Shown: positions 16,509 to 27,334 of the stretch, piece by piece
How the letters are laid out: every line of letters starts with the position of its first letter
Numbering within the stretch: the stretch's first letter is position 1
DNA from: Corticium candelabrum
Lineage: Eukaryota; Porifera; Homoscleromorpha; Homosclerophorida; Plakinidae
Assembly (NCBI RefSeq): GCF_963422355.1
Contig: NC_085095.1
Span: 5,264,327 to 5,328,326, forward strand
Direction of reading: 5' to 3'
Length of the DNA: 64,000 nucleotides
Translations under genes and position numbers: made by a program
Notes under the pieces: generated by a model
Databases searched by the model: none
Seen by the model: the letters and a program-made list of their open reading frames with translations, nothing else
Told to the model about the DNA's origin: nothing

Positions 16509-17054
16509 TCAGCTCCACCCGAGCGCCAACTGACGAACGAGCTCGGCAGATCTTCCCTCTCTCGCGATGTCGAGTCCCGGGAAGTCGGCCGTTGAGCCAA
16601 ACGACCGTGGATACCTCCGCAGCAGCTTTCTTCGCGGTGCAGTAAGATCAGGGGCCGAGACGCTGCGCGCACGTGGCAAAAGACAGCTGGCGGCATTCGC
16701 ATGCGGTATCCTCGTGAAGAGTCGCGCGTCGGAAAGTGACTCAGCACGGACAGCCAAGTGAGTGACCCGATCCAACGCAACAGGACTGGGCAGCAACGAG
16801 GTCCTCGATTTTTCATTGTTCGACGAACGTCTTTCCTCGAGGTATTGCACGAAGTTCTGCTCCCAGTTGAAAAACTGTCGCTCGCTGGTAGAGCCTTCCG
16901 AAGATTTTCGCTTGATAATGCGCAATTTCTCTTTGACCTCGGTGCTGAGCTCTTTGATGTCCGGTATGCTATTCCGGCGAGTGCGATTCCTCGACGACCT
17001 CCGCTCGGTAGTCGATTTCTGAGGACCATAGCTGCGATCGGTAGATGAAAGCAT
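16509..17054 (-). CDS. Unrecognised W-S-terminal family, member 3
   Basis: A 181-residue single-exon frame from ATG 17054. It is Ser/Arg-rich and highly basic. Landmarks: basic helix KEKLRIIKRKSS (41-52), core NWEQNFVQYL (Trp64), RSVSAPDLTAPRR, RSFGST and the terminus SAELVRQLALGWS. Members 1 and 2 carry the W-E-x2-F core, G-S-T and C-terminal W-S in the same order and roughly the same spacing. TATAATAA on the minus strand at about 17140-17133 could serve as a TATA box about 80 bp upstream. The RSxS clusters could be phosphorylation sites (inference). This is the best-preserved copy. No homologue outside this window is recalled. It could instead be a chance open frame in GC-rich DNA, but three-way conservation argues against that. 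Confidence 0.5.
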   Translation of the reverse strand: MLSSTDRSYGPQKSTTERRSSRNRTRRNSIPDIKELSTEVKEKLRIIKRKSSEGSTSERQFFNWEQNFVQYLEERRSSNNEKSRTSLLPSPVALDRVTHLAVRAESLSDARLFTRIPHANAASCLLPRARSVSAPDLTAPRRKLLRRYPRSFGSTADFPGLDIAREGRSAELVRQLALGWS

Positions 17055-17496
17055 TGGTACTGTATCGTCAACAAGTTGCTACTGTTGTCTGTCTCTTTGG
17101 CGGAACGCGAATGGCTTGCGGCGAGGAGCCTTACGCTTATTATAGAACAAGACTAATCAATTGATTTCGCGGTCACGACTATCGGATCGTATTTACGACG
17201 TAATGTAAGTCGAAAGATGTAAACGCGAGCTTTCATAGCTCATCTCTAACCGGTTTCGCTCGCTTCCGTCGCTCACAAAGCGTCTAGAAACGACAACGCG
17301 ACGGACATTACACTAGACATGACATCACGACAGTACCACAGCATCCACCATCGAGACTCGAGTGTTGAACCGTCTAGCCTTACTAACCGACACCTTGCCA
17401 CAGTGACGTCATTCAAACAGCGACTTCGCTTCTTATTATTCGGATACATATTTATGAAAATCCGTCTGTGTGTACAGACAGACTCTAGAGACCAAT
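17055..17496. other. Short spacer between member 3 and UTP11
   Basis: Contains the TATA-like element for the minus-strand member 3 and the 3' flank of UTP11. No other gene is recognised. Confidence 0.4.
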
Positions 17497-19366
17497 CTAC
17501 CTCTTTCTCTGTTTTTTCCATATGTACGTCACTCTGCCGTCACTGCCTCTGATCTTCGATCTCTTTCCTTTTGCCTGTGTGTAAGACAAGAGAGCTCTGT
17601 CAGCAGCATGATCTATGGGTATGAGGTATACATGTAGTAGCTATGACGTTGATCTGCATAATTTTATTCGGAGTTAAGTCGGTAGCTGATAATATGTTGC
17701 ATTGGGTGGCATGCTGTTTGATTGTGAAAATGATGTCTAGATGGCACATATAAATAAAGGGACACGCGTCACAGTTCATCACATGTTTGCATACCGATTA
17801 ATTAGGACTGAATACTTAGACAAAACTTTATCCCGATTACCATTGCAATTGACAATTGAGAGGACACTATACCACTACTAATTCATTCCCTCATATACTC
17901 TCCACTCTATCAAACATACAAACGTATTGAATCCAACCTGTTTGTGGTTTAGTGATACTTTGATTATTTTAATTAGATAATTAGGTTTTGAGATATTGGG
18001 GTCAGCTTACCTTAAGATGCTTTTGGATATTTTGCTCTTCTAGTAGTCGAGTTAGTTTCTTTTCTCTTTCAATTCTTTGATTCAGTTCCTCGTATTGAGC
18101 AGCTCTGGCCGTATCAGCTCTCTGTTCGAAATATTAATCACCAGCATTATCTTACACGGAGATCACATGCAGGCAGAGTGTCAGCACAAAACCTTGATCA
18201 TCCGCTCATCCTTTGCTTTAGTCAACAACCCCGACTGCAATGTTTGTAGTCGAGGACGATTGTATGCTCTCTTTACTAGTTCGGGTGCAGTTTCAAAGTG
18301 TCTCGCAGCATCGAAATCATTCACTGCAATATATTGCAACTACATTTACATTACACCTTCTTATCTGCAAACTCCAGTTGGTCTCCACCTTCTTGCCTCG
18401 ATTCAACAAAAATTGTGTGTTTATTCGGAGGCGATTCCTCGCGATCGGTCAACAAGTGAAGCCCACTCTGAAGACGATCTATTTTCTAGCAAGAAAAACA
18501 GGGCTACAATACGACAGCAACAGCACTAAAATATCCACCCCAGACGCACACAATCTACAAGCAATCTACCCCCTTGTTATTAACACAATATCCATAGCAT
18601 GGAGCAACGTATCAGGATACCAAGAGCTGTAATGTTGGCACAGCTAGTACAAGTCATTATCTGGCCCATTCAGATTGCAGACGCCGAAAATAAATAGTCA
18701 AACCTCAAACGCTAACCTTTGCTTCCTGCATTCTTCGAAGTGCTGTGTAACCGAAATCTTGAGTTTGCAATACCTTGAGCTCCTCCTCCGTGAAATGATC
18801 AGAAACAGGCTGGTAGTGCTTTCCACCCTGAATAAAAAAATCGCTAAGTGATGACTAGCTAATATTATATATTATTATTATATTATGAATTATATAAATT
18901 ATAATTTATTTATAAATTTACCTTCAGTCTGGTGGAGGTCATTTTGTAATAGAATTCATCAGGATTTCTGTTTCTTGCCTGCGTACAGTGACACGTGATC
19001 ATTGAAAGATACAAGAGGCGAGAGTTTTTCCAACCTTTTCGCGGAGAACCTTGAGTTGAGTTTCTTTGCGGTGATAGTCACTGAAAAATTATTCATTTCA
19101 AATTCAAATCGTCAGAAATTTCAGACCTGCTGAACTTGGGCTACCGAGCTCGAGCTACGTAGTCTTTGTGCTTCTCTAGGAGACCAAGTTTTCGACGATG
19201 GTGAGGCTGAGAACACGGGTAGCATATATCACGTGACCAGCACGCATACAGCCAGTTTCGTTCGCAAACGTATATTTAAGAATTTAGATGACGATTGTAC
19301 CTGGTGTCTTTCCTTATGACTACGTCTCTGCGACTTCGCAGCATTCTTGAAAGCAGAATTCGACAT
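17497..19366 (-). CDS. UTP11: U3 snoRNP-associated UTP11, 9 exons
   Basis: Component of the nucleolar small-subunit processome needed for 18S rRNA maturation. Exons in transcript order: 19366-19301, 19206-19145, 19080-19035, 18978-18922, 18827-18717, 18485-18389, 18323-18193, 18121-18011 and 17574-17497. They total 759 nt, or 252 residues, against 253 in human. All phases join cleanly. Diagnostic blocks are SAFKNAAKSQRRSHKERHQ, KLGLLEKHKDY, NRNPDEFYYKMTSTRLK, ELKVLQTQDF, SRQEVNDFDAARHFETAPEL, NRPRLQTLQ, YEELNQRIEREKKL and the basic end YIWKKQRKR. Introns are 54-103 bp except two of about 230 and 436 bp near the 3' end. It lies downstream of PFDN1 on the same strand, 185 bp between PFDN1 stop and UTP11 start. 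Confidence 0.95.
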
Positions 19367-19551
19367 GACGTACTGGGCAATATCACGTGACCAAACGCCT
19401 CGGAGTTCTGCATTTACTCGCAACTGATACTACTAATTGTTGTATTTATTTAATTGAATGTTATATAAATCAGCAGTGCTTTTTCATGTACTATAATCTA
19501 CTAATTATCCCCTTCTCCTGCAACTGCTGATCCCAACATGAACCCAAGTCA

Positions 19552-19968
19552 TCAAGTTCGGCCTTGCTTCTGCATCAGCAGCTCTCTCAAGTTATCCTCA
19601 TCCTCTTTGACACTCTTATTTAGATACTCCTTGTGTGCCTCTAACGACTTGATTTTCTCATCTTTCTCTTCAGCTTTCGCTAGTAGTGATTCCCGGACTC
19701 GCTGAAGAGGTTCCAGTAAGTAGAATGCGCCAAAAGACTCATACGTACGTGTGACTTCTGGCAGTGTAGATAGCTCTCGTTCTGTCAACAGAGCATGCTG
19801 TTTGGCTCGTCTACAAGTTTCAATTTCGTTCTCCGTCTGTTGGACGCGTTGAGCGGTATCAACAGCTTTTATTTGAAGTTCTGCAAATGCCTAGTGAAAA
19901 CAGTCCATGCAATACAGATTCTTCAAACAGGAATATGTTTCCCTTACTTTCTTCAATTCGTCATCCAT
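19552..19968 (-). CDS. PFDN1: Prefoldin subunit 1 (beta type), 2 exons
   Basis: Beta-class subunit of the hexameric cytosolic prefoldin that hands nascent actin and tubulin to the TRiC/CCT chaperonin. Exon 1 (19968-19948) codes only MDDELKK. A 57-bp intron follows, and exon 2 (19890-19552) codes the rest, 119 residues in total (122 in human). Conserved segments are AFAELQIKAVDTAQRV, the hairpin ALLTERELSTLPEVTRTYES and the second helix KSVKEDEDNLRELLMQKQ. These correspond to human AFTELQAKVIDTQQKV, HLTDTEIMTLVDETNMYE and RSVKEAEDNIREMLMARR. The overall pattern is the coiled-coil / beta-hairpin / coiled-coil of prefoldins. A minus-strand AATAAA at 19450-19445 could end the transcript. It diverges from DHDH with a 259-bp spacer. 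Confidence 0.95.
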
Positions 19969-20227
19969 TTTGACGCAAGCGCATTTGTCCAAGGGCGCGG
20001 ACTACAAATCCTCGACTACAGTGTTAGTCTAGACGAGATATGGGTTGTCGTGTCTGTTGTACTGTACCCGATTACAGAACAAGAGCCGCTGAGTTTATCA
20101 TTTATCAGGCAACGTGCGAATCCAGTGTTTTGCTGTTTGTGGAATTTTAATCCGGGAATTAGAAGGTGGGGATACGTGTAATTAAGTTGCGAAAGTAGAG
20201 CACGAGTGTTCACAGTGTATTTGCATC
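19969..20227. promoter_or_regulatory. Divergent spacer PFDN1/DHDH
   Basis: A 259-bp region between opposing starts that probably contains both promoters. No specific element is recognised. Confidence 0.4.
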
Positions 20228-23200
20228 ATGGCGACTCGATGGGGTATATGTGCAGCTGGACTCATCGCTCACGACTTTGTCACTGCCGTACGCACGCTGC
20301 CTTCTGCAGAACATACAATTGCAGCTGTAGCCGCTCGCTCTAGTGATCGCGCTCGAGACTTTGCATCTAGGCACTCCATATCGAAAGCCTACGGTAGCTA
20401 CGAAGATCTAGCGAAGGATCCAGGTTAGAAAATGTAATTGATTTGCTGTAATAATACTTATACAGTTTTCTTATGTTTTTGTAATGAGATATCGACGTTG
20501 TGTATGTTGGTACGGTTCACACTACACATGTTGATGTGGCAAGTTTGATGATGAAATGGGGCAAGTCCATCTTGTGTGAGAAACCGCTTGCAGTGAACTT
20601 GAAAGAAGCTCGTCAACTTACTAGTCTTGCAAGAGAAAAGAATGTATTTCTCATGGAGGTTTGTTACCATTTAGTTAGCACTATGTATGTGTTTAACTAA
20701 ATGGGAGGGTCTCGCGCTCTTTCGCCCAATAACTTTTCTTTCAGTCAGTGTCCTGCAGTGGCGTAGCCAGCTAGGGTTCGAGGACTAATGGAGAGAGCTA
20801 GGAATGGCATCCAAGTTAGGGGGGAGCTTCTCGTTTTTTCCACTTGTAGCTCGTTTTCACAATGACCCATTATATAATATTGCTGATTGGGGCATGACCC
20901 CACTGGTTCCTACGCCTATGTAGTGGGCACAAGTATAATGGTGCCGTTTTTTATATAGTTGCAAAATCTGTTGTGAACCAAACATTTTGGCTTTATTACT
21001 TATGCAATTAATTAATTAATGAAGAGGTCAACCTGCTATTTGTCATTGGAAGCTTTCTCTAACATATAACTTTCCTATTATTTCTACCTCTGCAAAAGAG
21101 TCACATGCAACTGCATCATCTAGATCTATTCCTTCTGACAAGTCTAATGCAATGGTTAAATTTGCTAGGATCATAAATAATGTTTCTGCTCTGCCTGAAA
21201 CTCTCATTGTTATGAGTGTCCAGTAATTTATTTAATCTTTTATGCACAATTAGCTTTGACTAGATCTATGCTAACTGCAGAAGCCTCAGTCATTATGTTT
21301 TAATGATTTTTTGGCTGCCTTTGTAGGTATAAATACAGTAGTTATTGTGTAAAAATTTCTTGTAGATAGTCTGAAACTATTACATTTTAAGTTACAAGAA
21401 ATAAAAGCTCACAAGATGTTTCACTTTATAAAGCTAACAATGAAAGTCAATGCTGAAATTTGGGGAGCGCGTGCCCCTAATAAGTCCCCTCGTAGCTATG
21501 TATGCCACTGTGTCTTGGGCACAGAAAGGTGATCTGTAGTGTTATTTGATTTTCTTGTTTGTTTTTTTGGGAACAGCTACTAGAAGATTTTCACTGAACG
21601 AGACATACACCTGTATCAGTGATCTGATTCTGTTTTTTATGAACCAGTGGAAACTAAGTTTGTGATAACGTACCCGATTTGTGAGTGGTTGTAACCACAA
21701 TAGCTTTAGTTGAATTACAGACAGTAGTGCTTTTCTTCCGCAGAAACTCAAATGCAGATGGCACATTGAAATTCAGTTATAATACACATTATGAATGCAA
21801 TTGGTTGTATTGGTTGTATCAACCAAAGTCTATTAATTTACACTAATGGCTGTTGATATGCAGAATTTATTCTTGCATGTGGGTTGTATTTACAGAATTT
21901 ACCTCATTTTTGACGAATCCTGACCTTTCTGCTATGAAATGATACCAAGATCACTACAAAGCAAAGCGAACAAGTATATAGAAGTTATGATAATTTGCGA
22001 TTTTAGAAAGTCCAAACAGAGGTTAGGTAGTAGGATTGCACCAATAATCAGATTGGCTATCGGTTACAGGCGATAAATTGTGCATATGCAGTTAGTCTGT
22101 AGTGCAGTGGCTACGTGTGATTGTGTGTATGGAAACTGAAAAGTAAATGAAGTCTCCCATACAGTGTGTGAAATAACGGCCGGACATCGGACATTTACCG
22201 ACCGAATGAAGCATTTGTCTGGTCATTCGTGATTTCGCCGGACATTTTGTTCGGTGGCGTAGCGGCAGGTGTGGAATTCCGTATCAGCAACCCACATTCT
22301 CGCACATCCCAGTGTCATGTCGAAAAACGTAGTTTCCGCAGTTTGCGCACAAAACAAACGCAAACAGCCACACGTCGCAAGAGGAGTGCTATACGATTAC
22401 AAGTGTATACGCGACATTTTTATTCACTGCAATCATTCATGGCCAGCATCACCTATGATACCATCAAATGCATTTTTAGATTCTTCCTGCTATAATCTCT
22501 ACCTATAAATGCGACCTGTCTCTCCTCCACTTCCGTGTTGTATTGGCTCTATGACAAATGTGTGAGTCAACTGCGGCGCTATGAAGTGGAAAGGAGACGA
22601 ACCTGGCATGTGTTGTTCCCCGGGCGAAGCCGGGCATTGGAGCTTGTACTGTATAAAGCTGAACGTGTATCTTGTCAAATCCCAGATGTTGACGCTCAAG
22701 TACACTCGTTGGGGCTCCGAGGTGCTCAACAAAAATGCAGCGGACAGCCACGGGCCGTACACCACGAACGCGGCAGGATAGGAAACTGAGAGATACTTGC
22801 GTGTAATGTTTTCTGTAGGGGCTATAACTAGGAACCTGAAGATGATTAGGTTGATAGGAAAGCACGAAGTCCTTGAACTAAAAACTGCCACTAGCGTAGC
22901 ATAGTGCATGTTCTTGGAACGATTGCAGTTTCCACGTCTAGAGGTATGGCGCATATGAGGACGAAGACGACGCTCCAAAACTCACTGGGTAGGACACGCC
23001 AACGGTAGTCAAAAGGACGAGAGGCCGGCTGCGTGAGACCTAAAAGAGTGGAGAGGGGGCGGTGGCATCCTCGAGCTAGGTGCGGTGGCAAGTGTCCTTT
23101 ATCAACCTGCTTGTGCAATGTATTCCAAGAGATTTGGTTTGGCAACACAAATACATGGACACGTGTACCAACCTTGAATTACTGTGGCAACCCATGATAA

Positions 23201-25623
23201 TTGTCATGAATTGATCCACTACAGTAACCTTCAACTATAGATCTGAATGGAGTTGCCTCCACCCAGACCACTTTGTTCCTTGTGCTTGTATATCCAGTGT
23301 GATGGACTCAGATGTTGGAAAAAGATGTGGGATCAGTGTGTGTACACATTCACTTGAGCGTGTCATTGCTACACTTCTCGAGGAGGTGTTGCAAGATCTT
23401 TACTCCCAAGAAGGTGTCCATTAGACCCAGCAATAATGTATATAACCCTTGTGGTTGAAACTCTTGGTCTTTGGTTGTCTCACAGCCTCGACATTTCGAA
23501 ATCAATGGCATGGAGATCAGCACTGCATAACCACCTGACCGTTAGCCAAGCCACCTCACATCTCCATCAACAGTTGTCCATCAAACTTTGGCTTTATAAT
23601 TCTGAGATTGTTTTAGAGAGACTAGCATTGGACAATAGGGAAGATATTTTTGGGTTAATTTGGGATAGTTGTGTTGTGTTGGGGTTGGAAAACTATAGTA
23701 GCATAGAGAAAATGTATTGATAAAAGAATATATATATATGAATTGTAAGTGATCTGTAGTATTTGCCAGGATTAGAATGTCCGACCAGACGTTTCTAATG
23801 TCCTGCAAAGTTTAAATTGACAGGGCATGATGTCCGGTGGTCAGTCAAAGACTATTTTGCACACTGTCACATGGGATCATTTGATCAAGGTGGCTGGGAA
23901 ACTAATTTGCTGGTTGTAATCCTTGCAAGATGTTGATATCACTTGGTGGCCAGACCACAAACACCTTCAACACAACGAATTGGGGAGGGGGAATCTTCGT
24001 AGTGGACATCTTTGTAGTGTACACGACCTCAGGATCAAAACGTTTTGTATGAGAAAAGTCATGAAGGAGGAGAAGATCAAGACTAGAAACTAAAAGCAGA
24101 CTAAGACATCTGTGTGTTACATGTACTGTAACTCATCAGCAATTGCTGCTAGAGGTGTAGAAGTGGGACATACATGTAAATGATGCATGCACGCACACAA
24201 TACGTGTACTGCTTTGTTACTGGAATGATAGTGCTTAACTCAGTCTTGGGCAATATGCTCTATTTCTGGACGCTTTTACTGCTGCCCCAATAGACATCGA
24301 TCATTATCTATTTGAACCAGTTATAGATTTTCACCAAAGTAGCTGTTACAGCTGGTGGATTGTTCCGGACAATTAATGCAATAACAAGGAAAAACAGACG
24401 TGGACCAGAGAGAACAAACAGAAACTGTTTTGTTTATTTTGGGTGCAAATAATTTGAGATATATAGCTATTTAAGTATGTTTAATAAAATTGGATCAAAT
24501 ATCTTTATTATTGCTTATGTATTGCAGACATATTTGTTATCGGCATATTGGCCAAATACCTGTACTGGAGCAACGCTGTATGTACTAGTAGGTAGGCAGA
24601 GAGGCTTTAAGGCAAGAGACTGTGCACGAATAATGTATGACATGTACTATCTGTTGTGGTCCATTGACTGTTGGTGATATTTTCTCTGATTACCATGATA
24701 ATTTGACATGGAATATACATTTAGGGAAGGCAACTATTAGAATAAAACAAATGGAAATGGTTCAAGAGTACATATGAACATTGAAGCAAAGCATACTGTG
24801 TTTCATGAGTGCAATAAATAGTCTGTACTCAGTACTTGTATATTGGGAATTCTGGTGTAGAACTGGTGGTTATTGAATGTTCTATCTTTAGGCGTTGTGG
24901 AGTCGTTTCTTTCCTGCTTGGATTGAACTTGAAAATCAGATTAAAAGTGGTGCAATTGGCGATATCAAGCTCGTGACAGCAAACTTTGGTATCAAATTGG
25001 GTGATAACCCTTCAGATAGATACACTAAGAAAGAACTGGCAGGAGGCGCTTTACTTGATCTTGGAGTTTATCCTCTCTCGTTTGCATCATTTGTCTTGTC
25101 TGGCTTGAAACCAGACAAGGTGGTAGCTGCAGCTAATTTAATGGAAACCGGAGTAGATAAGCAAGTTGGAATGACACTAGTTTATCCAAGTAGCAAGATA
25201 GCCAACTTGTGTGTATCTTTCGAAGCTGAATCACCAAGAGATGCATATGTCATTGGCACCAAAGGTAGACTACTTGTAACCATGTGTTTCTTACGGAGGC
25301 AGGCAGTGTAGTATGAGTATTATGACTATGATAATGTTGCATTGAATTGTGTAGGAATTATCAAGGTTCCCTATCCATTCTGGTGTCCGACCAAACTAGA
25401 AACACCCTCTGGAGTTTTGGAGTATCCATTACCCAAGTCTGATACTCCTTTCAATTATCAAAACAGTGCTGGTCTGTCTTATGAAGCAGCTGAGGTGAGG
25501 AGATGTCTTCAAGCCGGCAAGAAAGAGAGTGATCGTATGCCACTCTCTCAATCAGAAATGGTGATGGGATTGATGGATGAGATTCGGCGACAGGTGGGAG
25601 TTGAATACCCTCAGGATATGTAA
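20228..25623 (+). CDS. DHDH: Dimeric dihydrodiol dehydrogenase (GFO/IDH/MocA family), 4 exons
   Basis: NADP-dependent oxidoreductase that oxidises trans-dihydrodiols and some sugars (D-xylose dehydrogenase activity is known for the family). Exons are 20228-20423, 20489-20658, 24892-25264 and 25355-25623, giving 335 residues against 334 in human. [17 protein letters not shown] holds the Rossmann nucleotide site. CEKPLAVN carries the family's catalytic Lys of the EKP motif, and [14 protein letters not shown] its conserved Asp/Tyr pair. SRFFPAW, the C-terminal [14 protein letters not shown] and GVEYPQDM also match. All phases join. Intron 2 (20659-24891, 4.2 kb) contains a hAT-like MITE and a 1.7-kb inverted-repeat element carrying a GPCR-like remnant. 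AATAAA lies at about 25692, 69 bp past the stop. Confidence 0.95.
20756..21510. mobile_element. hAT-like MITE in DHDH intron 2
   Basis: Starts CAGTGGCGTAGCCAG (20756) and ends with the inverted CTATGTATGCCACTG (21510). It is flanked by TGTCCTG on the left and TGTCTTG on the right, consistent with a hAT-size target duplication carrying one mismatch. It is 755 bp, AT-rich and without a transposase frame. Confidence 0.7.
22162..23866. mobile_element. 1.7-kb inverted-repeat element carrying a GPCR-like remnant
   Basis: The ends CAGTGTGTGAAATA (22162) and, inverted, CAGTGTGCAAAATA (23866) match at 12 of 14 positions. Sub-terminal CGGACAT motifs are repeated about three times at the left end, and ATGTCC about three times at the right end, in mirror orientation, as is common in DNA transposons. 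No convincing target duplication is seen. Most of the interior is non-coding, apart from a decayed receptor-like sequence on the minus strand. Confidence 0.55.
22499..23148 (-). pseudogene. Rhodopsin-class GPCR-like remnant, frameshifted
   Basis: Two minus-strand frames together resemble the TM5 to TM7 part of a rhodopsin-like receptor. [16 protein letters not shown] would be TM5, [20 protein letters not shown] a basic third intracellular loop, [11 protein letters not shown]…[21 protein letters not shown]6 and the outer loop, and [17 protein letters not shown]…STSEPQ TM7 and its end. The TM5 part and the loop/TM6/TM7 part are in different frames, the NPxxY motif is missing, and no N-terminal half is visible, so it cannot code a receptor. 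It lies inside an inverted-repeat element in a DHDH intron, so it was probably carried there or inserted as a processed fragment. The GPCR assignment rests on the hydrophobic pattern and loop composition. Confidence 0.45.
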
Positions 25624-25691
25624 GGACAGATCCGACTTGCTGTGAACTGCTTCAATTAGCTCTTGTGTACGTAGTTTGCAATTGGAGCTAC

Positions 25692-25697
25692 AATAAA
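25692..25697 (+). terminator. Polyadenylation signal of DHDH
   Basis: AATAAA 69 bp after the DHDH stop codon. Confidence 0.6.
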
Positions 25698-25699
25698 GT

Positions 25700-26156
25700 C
25701 ATGTGCTTTTGTGATAATGGTAGGCGGAGTTTACTTCATATTAGTTGTTGACTAGTGAATTCATCCACAATTCATCGTTAATTTTAGTTGATGCTTGATG
25801 TGTTGATTGCATTATTCTTCTCTTGCATTTCTAATAAATACTAAAAATTTAGGTTAGTCACGAGGAAGATACATTCTTGCCAATTGACTCATTTGAAAAG
25901 GTTCTAATTATCTAGCATAAGTACATGTCTTGCTTATATATATATACACGGTTTGGTGTGATGTTGAGAAGATGCTGCTGACATGTTAGCAGAGTTGTTG
26001 TTATAATAATAGTAAAGATAATAGTAGTTTAACAGCTAGCATATATTATTAACATAAATCAATATACACAATTGGCATTATATTTCTTTTAGTTAATATT
26101 TTAGATATAATAACTCAATAATTTAATAACATCTGAGTATTATCCGGGAACTTGCA
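25700..26156. other. Spacer DHDH-MRPS9
   Basis: AT-rich, with no exon recognised. It must contain the MRPS9 promoter; no TATA box at a sensible distance is evident. Confidence 0.4.
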
Positions 26157-26645
26157 ATGGCTAGTCTACGCGCAGTCCATTTCTCTACAACGGCAAAATT
26201 AGGGCCTTTGTGCTCGTTTCTTGTAAGGTCTCATAACATTTTTAGCAGTGCTCTAACTTTATACTATTTGTAAAAAGCGAACGACTCTGCGTGTGACACG
26301 AACTCTGAGCAGCGAAAATCAAGTTGCGAGTGAAAGTAAAACAAACGATGTGTGTGGTTCGTCTTATTTGTTGCCGTGTATTTCCCTCATCGTTTTCTGT
26401 GTTTGCAGGACGTTTCTAGTTCTCAAAACCTTTCTGTGACGTTGGAGCAGCGAATGAGTGCAGATTTAGAGAAAGCTGCGAGTATGTTATAATCTGAATG
26501 CGGGTTTGTAGAGCTGTGAAGTGTCCTCTAGAGGGTCCACAATTTATAGTTCGTTCTGTGAATGCTATAGATCTTGTCTGCTATAACTTTAGCAGTGTTT
26601 CTCTACAATTGAATGGAGATGAGAGACTGTCTGTCTGTGTGTGCG

Positions 26646-26701
<56 letters not shown>

Positions 26702-27184
26702 TATGTTTGCTTTATTAAAATGCAACATCTGCATAACATTTGTACTAAATTTTTATAGTTCAAAACTGTCAAAAGACCTGATTTTTAGTCTATAGTGAAT
26801 GCTACTCGGAATGTCTTTGTCATAAATGTTCATTTGTCTGTCTGTCTGTCTGTCTGTGTGTCTGTCTGTCTGTGTGTCTGTCTGTGTGTGTCTGTCTATA
26901 GCAACATATAATCGGTAACTGCTGGACCATCTAATCAAAGCAACTAAATACTACCCAAGTCTGTCTGTTTGACTGTCTGTCTGTCTGTCCGTCGTCTGTC
27001 TGTCTGTTTATTTGTCTATCTTTTTTGTCTGTCCATCATCTAATTTTTGTTGCCTCTCTAATTAGCATCTTTTCTAAAGTCAAAGATTAAGACTCATTAT
27101 CAAAGCATGGCTCGAGTAGCTAAGATGATGAATCGACATCCTGACACTTTTACAGATCGTGATCTAGAGGTAGGTTTATAATGT

Positions 27185-27236
<52 letters not shown>

Positions 27237-27273
27237 TGTGTGTGTGTGTGTACGTGTGTGTGTGTGTGTGTGT

Positions 27274-27334
<61 letters not shown>

